Assembly (NCBI RefSeq): GCF_901709675.1
Contig: NC_051092.1
Location: forward strand, 11,302,491 to 11,366,490
Direction: 5' to 3'
Length of the DNA stretch: 64,000 nt
Source of the DNA: Syngnathus acus
Lineage: Eukaryota > Chordata > Actinopteri > Syngnathiformes > Syngnathidae
The position numbers were made by a program, and so were the translations under genes. Within the stretch, counting starts at the first letter, position 1, and every line of letters begins with the position of its first letter. The notes under the pieces were generated by a model that had not been told where the DNA came from, searched no databases, and saw only the letters and a list, made by a program, of their open reading frames with translations. Shown here in pieces: positions 13,628 through 26,402 of this stretch.

Positions 13628-14632
13628 CACACACATACACACACAAACGCGCACTGACACTACATTCACTGTGCCTTGTGAACAATAGCAAAGCTCAGCA
13701 TGATGTCATACTATAGGACGTGTCCAGGCCTGCTGTCCTCCCTCCCTCCTCCTTCCAAAAACACACACTCAAACACGTACGTGCGCTCACACACACACAC
13801 AGTCACTCGCCAATGTGCCAGAGTGATGATGCCTCTTGAGTCGCAACCTCCTCTTCCATTCTAATAACCCATCCCTGAATACACACACACAGACACACAC
13901 TGGATGCTCTTAATGAGCTGACGCAGTAGGTTATGCTCCCCCCACTGTCCTCATAGAGGGGGAGTCAGGTGAATGTGTGTGTGTCTGTGTGAGTGTGTGT
14001 GTACGTTTGTGTGCGGCTCAACACTTTAAATTCATTCTGCTTGTTTATTACCTCCGCCTGGCATGAAAACGTGAGGAGGAGAGCTATTGTTGTGCTCGTC
14101 ATTTGCTGCTTGGTTAATTTGCAGGAGTACTCAAAAACAACAGATGAATTCAATCCAATTTTGTGGGCCAATATGCAATAAAAGCAGTTTTCTAAACACA
14201 TAATCGGTAAACTATTTAAACTACGTCATCAATTAATCAACGTTGACTCAACTATGCATATCTTACCATCCACGGATATAAATGCTGTGCTCAGCAATAT
14301 TTCAAAATGATAGTAATCTATTCTAGTTAGCTTGTACACATACGCACCACTTTATTTGCTGCTCTGACAGTTGTCGTTAATAGCAGTTAGAATAGCTGGC
14401 AGACATCCACGGATTTTTCTACACACACACACATGCATGTGTACACACTGAGTGCGAATGAGAGGAAAAGTAGCCAAATGTTTTACAACGTCTTAAAGTT
14501 GTCTGTAATAGCAGTCAGAGTGGCGTCAACCCAGCATTCAGGGCTCCTCGCGGGGCTCCTAAATGCCTTTACTAGCTTCGCTCGCACAGCAGCACTTAAC
14601 ACTTCCTCACCCTCCATAAACAACACACACAC

Positions 14633-14690
<58 letters not shown>

Positions 14691-16124
14691 AGACGCACTC
14701 ACTTTCCTCCGCCACATACAAACATGCCCATAAGTGCACATAAATATCAGAAGGAAAAAAAAAAAAGACACACAGCGAGACATCCATGAGGAAAGGTGAT
14801 CTTCCTTTACAACACACACAAATCAGCTGACTCAGTTGACTTTACACACACTGCACTTTGCAAAATATACGCATGCGACCCCGGGGGACCAAACAGCCAG
14901 CACGCATTTGTGCTGCTGGGATAAATGGAGCAGAAAAAGCACAAGAGTGTAAGAAGAAGCAACACCTCCAGCTCAGGCAGAGACAATTAAGGACTCCGAA
15001 GCAGTGAGTCGTGGACATGTGGATGCGATGATTGTGTTTGATACGCTACACTAAGCTTCATGGGCTATATTTTTGCTCAAATCAAGTGCGTTACCACAAG
15101 TCCAAATATTTGGGAATGCAGGTTAGACCCCACAAAAATGCCCTTGATGCACCTCTCCCGGCTGTAAGCACTGTAAGAACAAATACATTTTCCTGCAAGC
15201 CTCTGTAGCTGTATTCCAAGTAACTGTGGGAATTTCCATGCCTTATCAGGCAATCGGCCACATCGTTTCAATTTGTTTGTGGTGGGGGTCAGACAGTCAC
15301 AGTCCCTCCTCCTCCTCTTCATCCTGTGGCGCTGGGCCGCCTCACACGGCAGGTGTCGACAGCGCCGGAAGCTTGACCTCGACCATCTGAACAAACACGA
15401 GGGCGCCCCAAGACACGCAAAATAGCAGATGCACGCAGGCAGGTGCTGCGGGGTAAAAGCGTGCCACGTTGGCTGAGGTGTGTGCAGCGTGAAGCACAAC
15501 ACAAACTAGTAGAGTAGATTGCTTGCGTGGGTTTTCCGCAAGTACTCCACCTCCTCCAATATTCTTAAAAAAAAAAGGGCATCCAGGGTTAAGTGCCCAG
15601 GGCGTCAGCTGGGATATGCTCATCCATGACGCCAATGAAGAAGTATAAACAGTTGGTCAGAGCCATCTGCACATGATGATGAGCCGTTTTGGGGAAATTC
15701 CACATTGTTTAGCTTACTCAGGAAGTAGAGTCTCACGCTTCTCCTAGCTATACATCTCCACCCGAGGTGAGCCAAATCCTGCGAAGTCTGCCTAGCAACA
15801 AGTTACCAAACTTGTTTTCCTGCTATGTCAATTAAAACTAACGACCACTGGATACACAAAAGATGAACAAACACGCGCTACTGCTACAGCCAAAAGACAG
15901 GATGAGAGGTGTGCATGCATGTGTGTGTGTGTGTGGGCGGGTGAGTGCATGTGTGAGGGAGATACTTTAGTATATCAACATGAGAAGAGGATCATTAAGG
16001 AGATTGGAGGTTGACTCGGTAACCCCTGCAGAGCAGCTGGTCCATGGCAGGTCAGATGGTGCATGTGCTCGCATGTGTGTATGTGTGTGTATATGCATGT
16101 GTGCAAAGCCCACCTGCAGGCTGT

Positions 16125-16210
<86 letters not shown>

Positions 16211-19200
16211 ACAAACACACGCGCGCGCAAACAATAGCCAAGTGATCCGCTTGGCTGCTGCTAATGCACCCGGTGGCATCTGTCTATTTGACGCCGACAA
16301 TACAGTCACTGTTAAGGTCTCCCTCAAATCCCGTGGGTGTTGCGGGATGACACCCTGCATCACAGCCAGGGGGTGGAGAGATGTGGGGAGACTCTGTGAC
16401 AGCATCTAACCCAAACTCATCCTAATGCCAACCATGGTAGAGACCAGCTCGTGTATACTGTTCTGTGCTGAAAGGGGAATTAAAAAAAATAAATACTCCT
16501 CAACTGGACTAACTGAGGAAGCGTCAGATGATACTCTGTCATGGGCACTGAATTGGACAGCTTGATGTCTGTCCGTCCGTCCATCCGTCCGACCGACCGT
16601 CCGTCCGTCCATCCGTCCATCCATCCATCCGTCCGTCCGTCCGTCCGTCCGTCCGTCCATCCTTCCATCCATCCATCCATCCATCCATCCATCCATCCAT
16701 CCATCCATCCATCCATCCATCCATCCATCCATCCATCCGGCTACCTAACAAGCTAATAGTCAGACTTCAAGTACACCTAACCAATGTCATGTGAGGCCCA
16801 CTTTGCATCCGTTAAGTTTGGTCTGCTGCAAAGAGGATAATTTGTTTACTGAGCAACAGGTTGGACGGGAACAAGAGCGTTGAGCGGAAGCTGTCTCACA
16901 AGCTAACAAACACCTGACAACCAGTCCGTCGTGAACAGACTCCAACCGGACGTCCTGCATTTTGACTTCGCAATAAAATCGACACAGCGTGGCTCTCATT
17001 AGGTCCAAAAGCGCTTCAGCGCATTTGCAGACACACTCAAATATGACAAAAATCATTACTCAACCAATTATGACACTTCTTTTGAACACATTTTCTTTCT
17101 GCTATGTATTATCATCATGTGTGACAAACACAATCAAAGCGGCTTCTGAAAATGAGAAGACATTGTTGCAACAAAAAAATGTAACCCTGATAAATAAGTC
17201 ATGCAATAGACATCAATTCAACACAGACATCTCAACGCTGTGCATCCACTGCAAAAACGAAACTCAAACCAAGATTAGACATCTCAAATCAAGGAAAATA
17301 AAATATTGGTAGTCAAAGTTAAGGTTCACTTTCTTCCATTATTTTGTTGTTGTTGTTTTTAAGACCAGTGTAGATATAACCGAGAAGATTCAGATTGGGC
17401 AAGAAGCATTTAGCTAAAAAATAAAACATATGAAACGGACAACTTGTCACCTAAAAAAGCCATTTCCACAAGAAATAAAAGAAAACACAAGCGTAGTGCC
17501 ATTAACGCAAACAGCAATTAGGTTGTTCCCAGTAGAAAAGTGTAGTCCTGATAAATTTCTACTGCGATAGCCATCAAGTAAACACCAACAGCCCAAAGCT
17601 GTGCATAGGCATCATTGAACAAGCAGCAATAAGGCTTTTTAAAACAAACGCAACTTACCACCTAATAGAAAAGAGAGAAACAAAAGAAATCCTCGGCTTT
17701 AGCCCATCTCGCTGGTGACTGTGACAAAACACTGCGTGGATGTGGGAAGGACAAGAGAGGAAGGATGGGGGGGGGACGGATGGGGAGGGGAGGGCGGTGG
17801 GTGGGGAAGCTAGCACCTGCTCCACTGATGCTCCCTGGGGGGAACGAGGGTTGGAGAGAGGAGGGAAGATGTGACCCCCCCTCTCGCCACGCCGCCTTTC
17901 CACATGCATGCACACACAGTGCTGATAACTCACACGGGCCGAAAAGGCAATGGAGACATGATGCTCATGTCATCGTGTCAACACATCTGCTAGTTGAAGT
18001 CAAGCTACTCGGTGCTCACCAACCCATCGGGCAACTTTTTTGTTTCATGGGCTTTTGCGATATACATACAGGCAGGTCCAAATTAAAAGTCAAGCAGAGT
18101 ACCATGTAATGCCACAACATGATGAGCAGCACTATACAATGTGTGCATTCTCTCATTTTATGTATTAGTCAAACAGTAAACTTCAACTAGAATTGACAAA
18201 CAGTATACTTGCCATTAAAAAGCTACTTTCCCATTAAAAAAAAAAAAAACTTCCTCCCGCAGCTCTCAAATGAAGGCAAAAGTGCTGTGGACTGTAGAAA
18301 CCAAATAAAACAAGCTTTATCAACAATGGAGGTAAAAAAGTGCTCCGCAAGCTGAATTAGAAGTGCAGCACTGGCTTCTTCTTGCCGTGTACACCAAAAG
18401 TCTGCAAATAATTAATTTTGCTGCCATCTTGTGGAATCTATAGGCATTAGTCAATTCTAAAAATTACAAAAAAATAATAATAAATACTTATGAGTCATTT
18501 ACACATGGGTTTTTGTTATTTGCCACAGAACAGCTTTCTGTAGATGCCAAAAGATGGCAACAAATCAATCATTTGTCTAAATTATGCTTTTCAACTTCAG
18601 AAACAAAACAAAAATCACAATTGGGTCTCCTCCTAATTTATTAAATTGACTTACTCATCATATTTAGCAATTAATTTGTTGTATAAATGGCAACAGGTGG
18701 ATACGCAGATTCATGGCACCTTCCGCCATCGAGAGGAAGAGCTTTTAATTTTTCTGCCAGTCACTATACATCACTGGCATGAATAGACAAACAACTTAAA
18801 GAAACATTATTCGACGCAATCAAATTATTCTTTCGGACAAATCGAGTGAATTGGGTCAAATGGCCATCAAACTCATTTGAATGGCAGCCAGCTTAAGCCC
18901 CTTCTACCTGTCTCAGCACACAAATATTTCGCATCTGATTTGCATGGTTTTGTACCAGGACAACCTGATACAACCAGTCGAGCATTTCCCTCCTAATTAA
19001 TGCACCCGCCTATAACACACACAAAGACACATTCACAAAAAGCTCCTAGATGAACACACATGGCTGTTGTGCTCAACCCTATACAGGGGAAAAATTGTGT
19101 GCGCGTGTGTCTACGGGGACATTGTAGCTTGACATGATTTATGGTGTGGCTGTGCACAGTCAGACACACTCTGAGGTGGGAGGTGTCTCACCTCCATCCT

Positions 19201-22200
19201 TTGTGACCTGTACAGATTGACTGCTGCGTGTGTGCGCAAGTGTGCGTGCACTCATTGTGTGAGGAGAGGATCGGAATGACTGATAGATTAACCTACACAA
19301 AAGTGCGTGCCTTTCCTGCAGGTGCATGAGTGACTGATGGATCATGCTCTGTCTGTGCGTATGCTTTTCCAGAGGGGTGGGGGTCAAAGCGCACGGTGCA
19401 GTGGTGGGTAACACTGCGCCACTCCACCCCTCCCTCCCCCACCTCACCATGTAAAAGAGGCCAAGCACAGAGGCTATTATGAAGTGTGGCAGTAATAGCT
19501 GCAGGATTCTTTACTGCCTCTGGAGACCGCTCTCATTAGCCTATTCCTCTCTCATATAGCCTTCCATCCATCACACACGCGAGCATGCACACATTTGTAT
19601 GCAAACTGCACACTCACCCATTGGGGAGCGCGCACTCCATTCATGTCAGGTAAGGATGCACCCATAACTAAAAACTAAACAAAAAGCGCTTGCTGCTTGT
19701 TTGTGGCCCACACAACAACGCAGTCACACACAGATGCATAGGATCAACCATGAACACCAACCCTTGATTATTTAAATGTATTCCTCCCTTCCCCCGATCA
19801 ATGAAAATGAGCCCCCTGTTTGCTGCTCGGGTCAGGTGGGAGATCACAAACGGGGCAGAGTCAGAAACGTGGACGGCCCTGCGAGTTTACCTGAGCGCTA
19901 CAGATTGGCTACTGAAGGAAGGACTCCAATTTTAAATGGAACACCTAACTGGCAGTAGGCGCCCTCCAATTTGTTTACAAACATTTTTATAGACCAGAGA
20001 GCTTTAGTCACTGACAGTGGTCCCCGCAATACTGTGGCTCATTGTTGACCCTCCTAAAAGTAATATCATAACAATAATGATAGTTATTGGTTTACAGTTA
20101 CCGTAACATTGCCGCTAATTCCCACTATCTCTTCTGTTGTATCGAGTTGGCTTTAAGCTATGATGCTACAGTTGATATAATCGCAATTGCACGTGTTGCC
20201 ATAGCGTGTAACTGGTTGTATCACAGCAACATAACACTCATGCACACACAAGCACACATGCAGTGCTGTAAAGATAGGCAGTAATCCAGTTTATTAGCAC
20301 CGCCCCTCTCTGCATTTTCCCTTTTGCATCTTATCGCTTGCTCATTTTCTCCCTCTCTTATGATCCGCCCTCACACAAACACCTTCCCTCCATGTGTTCT
20401 CCTCAAGCCTACGACAATGTTCACACAAACACACGCACACACGCATGTTGTGTCAGTGTACTGCCTGGGGGGCTGAGCTGAGGAAACAGGGTGGGGAGTG
20501 TGCTGTTCTTTTCCCGCCTCAGCTCCCAGCACGTCCTGCAGAGAGAATTACCTTCCCTTTGTCTGTGTGAAAAGGCCGCTGCCTTTACCATCTGTGCAGC
20601 GTGCGTGTGTGTGTGCGTGTGTGTGTGTGCGTACGGGGCATTTTGGACGACGTTCCAGACCCACCAACAATAGGTGAAAATCTACAATATTAAGAAACCC
20701 TCCCACATGCTTTCAACACAATTCAACTTATTAAAATACACATTTAAATGTCTTTGAAAATTGCAGCATGAAAAATATAGAAAATATTGTGCATATTGTA
20801 ATGTTTGGGTTTGAGACATGGTGAGGCGGCATGTGAGTGTCTGGGCGTGAGCTGAGGCGGACAACAGCTCCAGTATGTGTGTGCTCATTTTTTAATTACT
20901 TTTCAAAAGTCCTGTAATCGTCATTGTTCACACAGAGCAGAGACAATATATTGAACTAGGTGTTGTTAGATGTTTTAGCATTACCTTAACATCTATGGAA
21001 ATTTCCATTAGCCCGTCTTTGGTTTTACGTGGCAGTTTTACAGCAAAGGACGTGACAAATACACAGATTGACGCAAGCACGCTTTGCCTCTTGTGATGAG
21101 AACTGAGTGAGTTTAAAGTTTAAGTTTTCAGTTTAAAGGGTGTGGAAGACATATTTTTGCCTTATTGGATAAGCGAGGGTTCAATGTCGACGTCCACCAG
21201 TTTCTCTCCATGTCCTCATTCCTTCAGCCCCAATTGTGCCGCCTCTGTATCTGTCTCACTCCAGATGGGTGGCAGAGAGTAGCAGCTTGCTGTGGTAAGG
21301 CCAATTATTTACATAATTATGATCTCCCACTTAACCACATGATCCCTTACCTGGGCGGAGGCAATTAAAGGAAGCATCATTATGCAGATTATGCAAATGC
21401 GGACAGAAGCGGAACGAGGCGGCGCACATGCCCGAGCAAAGGCGTGCCCCTGCAGCGTGTGAGCGTGAACCCTGCCGCTCATCGTGCGTGTGCAACAGAA
21501 GGTGGCGACGTTGGCGGATTACGGCTGTTCATGTTTGCAAACTGTGGGGGCCTGCTGTAATAAACTGCAATTTGCCTTCTTGTGTCAAGTGTGGATCAGA
21601 GATTAAAAATGGTAAGAAATCCAATTTCACCCACTGCAATATTTGGTGATGAATATGGGGTTTTTAGACACACTGTACTGTAATGTGGGAAAAGAAAGAC
21701 GCAATCTTGAATACACTTTTCAGATGTTTTATTAAAGATTAATTTTGTGCCTGTCTGAACATAGTTTATTAGAATTTTAATTCCATTTTAATATTTTTAA
21801 TTCATTTTAATGTTATCTCATTTACTTTTACTGTTCCTGCCCCCCCAAATTCAATATTTGAATGATATTAGTAATCTATTTCTAATTTATTTGAATCCAT
21901 GTTAATGTCAATTAATTGTTATTTACTGTTTCTCTATATCTCGCAATTTGATTAATTAAGGACTACGTTTAGCAACAGGTATTTAAAATGATACAAAAAT
22001 AATACAATAATTGTACTAATTCATTTATTTTAAATGAAAAAATCACATCAACAGTACCAGTACAAGAGAAATAGAATACATGTAAACAAAAAGATAATTT
22101 TTCTTTTGTGAGTGTTTTGTGATATTTAATATGTATTTTTTAAGCAGACCCAGTATGGTTCTTTGCTCTGGTCCATAGCAATTTACACTTTAGATTGTGC

Positions 22201-25200
22201 ATAATTATTGTGATTTGTTAAAAGGTGGTTGGGTCTGAAAATTGATCTCTACTGCGATGTAGTTAGTATAAAACAAAATACATTATGTCCGATGAACCTG
22301 AATGTCCAAACTGCTGTTAATTAGCTCTCTGTATACACATCAGACAAACACACACGCACTAACAAACAAACACCCACACCCACACAAACGGTGACACATT
22401 CAATCAATTACATTTTGACATGGTTCATGAACATGCAGATGGTGCGGCACCATTGGGGGCGGACAAGTTGAGTTTCCTATTCGCTGTTTAACTCCTTCGG
22501 AGTGCTGTTTGTGTGTGCGTACGTGCACATTGAGCCTGAAGCGAGGTAACACGCATACCGATTTTCAAATCCCTCGAAACGCATCCCACACCACAGGATA
22601 ATCTTTCGCAGACATCAAAGAATCAGGCCCCTGCTGACTTTTATTGCAAAGAAGGGCAAATGTTCAAATTTGTCAGTAAGTGTGCACTTGGAACAATTAG
22701 TCCACTTGACTACTCTGCATCGACATTTAACACTTGAAGTCGAACAACTGCTAATCACGCGTCTTTGGCAACCTCATCTTCCAATCGGCCCATTTACGCA
22801 GCTTTTGATTCCACCGTTACCGGACTAAGAACGCTCTGAGGAGGAGCAAAATGTCCAGTTGACTGGTCTTCATACATCTGCGCAGGTCCTATGGTACAAA
22901 AATGAATTGGTTGTAGATGACAATATTGGTTAGCCTAGCTAACTTTAGCTATATAGCTATTTAGCTGATGACTGCCATTATATTTATAGGATATCTATAG
23001 CATATGTCTGTAAGGAAGGGTTTTAACAACTGAGTGATGATGAAAATAACATTAGCAACCACTATACTGCACTGGAAGAATTACATGACCGATGAAGTGA
23101 CTGTAAATCAACTTTCATCACATTATAGTAGACTACAGGAAATATTGAATCATCCAACCACTGCTTTATTTCTTCAACTAATATTAACAATATCAAATTG
23201 GAGCTGCGACTCTTTCACTTGGCTTATCCTCCTGCCATCTGCTTGTTATCACGCACTAACCAGCAGATTATTTTTTTTCATACCACTGCGCACGTGTGTG
23301 TAGATGTGTTTGTGTGAGCCCATATAAAATGCACATGTGTGTGCGTGTGCATGCAAGTGCATGTGTGTGTGTGTGGACTAGCAGGAGTTATCACCTTGGG
23401 TCAAAATCTGCTGGCATTTATCCTAATCTGCAGCTCAGTGAGCACGCATCCTGCATGTGTGAGCGAATGTGTGTGTGTGTGTGTGCGCTTCACACGTGAG
23501 ATTTCACAACAAAGTCACTGTATATGCTGGTTGTAGTAATGGGATGTAAACAATGCAGCGTTCACACGTGTCATTAACGTGTGCCTGTAAGTGAATTTCG
23601 CTGCTAATTATGAGCTCATTAGTGACACCAGCTCTTTTTGACCAATTAGGCTTAGCCAGCGCTTTTTTTTTGTTTGTTGGATTTGTGCTTTAGTGGTTGG
23701 AAACATAAGAAGTGCTATTTTATTCATTCCCTGTCTTTTAATTTTTTCGACGTCTACCACATCTCTGGAGGACGGAATTCTTTTTTGATGGATTACGTCT
23801 TGTGTCTAAGTGTACGATTTTTTAAATCTCTTCTACGTTGTAAAGCTGTTGTCATGGAGTTTTATTCATCTCATTAATAACAGTGCCCTTGAGGTGAAGC
23901 ACACTATGACCCTGTTTTCATCGACACACACACATTGACGCACGCATACGCGCACACGCGCATTCAATTAACACCACATGAGAGGCTGACAGCAGCGTGG
24001 TTTGAGGCAGTGCATGTCTCATTGAACCCACCCCCCGCCCTCGCCACCATCCTTTCTTGCGCCTATAAAACGGCCCATTGAGGGTTCTAAGGAAAAAAAA
24101 AAATTCTTTTAAAGTCTCAGTAACCTAATGTACGCACGTATCGATAATGGGGACAAATGTGAGCATGTCAGATGTCTCTAAAGAAATATCCTGAGTGTAG
24201 TATGGGGTCTGTTGAGAATGATTCTTTTACTCCTTGATCAGCCCGGGAAAACAATTTGGGCAGATAACTGTAAACATTAAACCGGTTCAATATTCACGAT
24301 AACGAATCCTTAAGTGGGGCCAGGGTTCTAATCATTTTTGAGTTTTCATTACAGTGGTTTTTTTTTTTTATTCAGTTAGCAGCCGTGGGGACAAGCGGTA
24401 TAGAAAATGGATGGATGGATGGTTTTAAGTAGTTTTTAGAGCAGATTTGTTAGTTTGTATTTTTTTTTTTGAAAATGCCTCATTTTTAAATTAGTTTAAG
24501 TATTTGTTTATTTTTAATGGGGTGTTAGTTGAGTGCAAGATTTAAAAAAAAAAAGTCACTAAGTATTGTTTAATAAAGTACAGTAAACTAACATTCTCAA
24601 ACATTTGACCTTTCTTCTGTACGGACACACACCAATACCGAAATAATTACTTTTAAAATGAACCCTGAAAGCTCAAGTATTAATTGACAAAGATGAAAAC
24701 GAAGGACACTGCCACTATAATTAAAGTTAGTTTTTATTCTACTTTATTAACAAAAAAAATTCCATTTTAGTTTGAGTTATTTTGTTAGTTTTCAGAAACT
24801 GTAATAATCTAACACATGCCAAAAATCAGTTGTAATTTCTGCTTCTTTTCCTCTTTCGTCCCCAATGACTGAATCTGAGCCTGTTGCTGTACGGATTCTG
24901 CACTTATTAAATGGGACAAGATCTGAGGTGGACCGCTAGTCCGGAGGCATTGCTTTGGAGGATTCTGAATCAAAATCATTGGCACAACCACTTGCCTGAC
25001 GGTGTCTACCTGCGGCGCTTCATGCCATTAAATGGAATCCCATGCTGTTTAAGATAACAACGTACAGCACTATATTAGATGATAAATGTTGCCCACTCTG
25101 CAGCCTGGTCATCCTGGAAGAGGTGAGGAAACCCTCCATATGTGCTTTTGCTTATGCCGGTACAGCATATGAGAGCAAAATAAGGTACCGGTATAATAAA

Positions 25201-26371
25201 TGCAAATGATCAAATATCACTTGAACTACTGTCTTTGCTCAGGGTCTCACACTGGAATCAAAACCCAGCTGGCACTCAGAGCAGTCCAACATGAAAAACA
25301 GAGCGCTAAGAAGCCAAGGAAAAACCAGCAAGTGGGAAGCAAGAGGCCATTGTTAAACGACACTTAGCAGCTCCAAACCGCAAGACACACTTAGCTTCAA
25401 AACACGCTTAGGAATTGCTTGAGTCCGGCTGACTGCAGTCGAACGAGTAGAATATTTGTTGCATGAGAGCCTGAGGCAGAGTGGGGAGCGTGTGTGTGTA
25501 TGTGTGAGCGCCTTCACATGACATGTGCCATAAATCACACGCCACATTGTCCTTGCAGCGCGAACACATATCATAGAAATCAATGCAGAGGTCAAGTTGA
25601 ACAGGGCGAGCCAGAGGCTGAAAACACAACAGCAGCCAATAAAGATGACCCGCCAGCACACACGTCAAGAAGAGCTCTATGTCAAATAACACACTCACAC
25701 ATGCAAATATATACATGCAGTGAAATGCAAATATCAAGATAATTTGTTTTTTCTCCATGTATTGCTATTGTGTTTTACTAATATTCAGAATACCTGATAC
25801 AGAGGAATTAAGAAAGGACAAAACATTTTAAATAATAATAATATTAATAATAGTTTGCCCCGGTGTGCTGTACGTCTTTAATTAATTAAAATAAGCACCA
25901 AACAACAACCTCTGGTGCTCATTTGAGAACGACACTAAAATTCCTATGTGCCCTCCTAAATACACAACATGTAAAAAGGGATTGTTCACTATCTGCCAAA
26001 CTGCCGATTTCTGTGACCTGAGTTGAGTTCACTGCTACATCAGCGCTACGAGTTTCTTCTCACGAGGCAAAACCAAAAAAACTAGCTCCCGATGACAATC
26101 ACAGAGTATGTGGTTACTTCCGAAGATTGATATTTATTAGGGCATACCCACATACTTGATTGAGACATTTTCACTCATGTAATGAGTATGATCGTGCATG
26201 ATTTTCTATTGTCACCTCTCATGCTAATCCATGCTACCCCCTCCCACACATACATATTTTGCTCCTCACCCCCCATGCTGTCAAATGATCATTGAGGATG
26301 GAGCCGCTGGCATCGTCGCCACAGCAACCATACTGCTTAGGGTCAGGAGGGAGTGAAGGGCAGGAGTGGAA

Positions 26372-26402
<31 letters not shown>

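Noticed and set aside
16126-16409. Long open frames reading poly-Thr-His, Cys-Val or His-Thr
   Set aside because: They are translations of a (CA)n array, which is open in all frames; there is no other coding character. The same applies at 14433-14819 and 12282-12797.
24809-24991. 60-aa minus-strand frame in gse1 intron 1
   Set aside because: It is short and has no splice-site support or recognised family. It might be conserved non-coding DNA or an old repeat, but nothing supports a gene.
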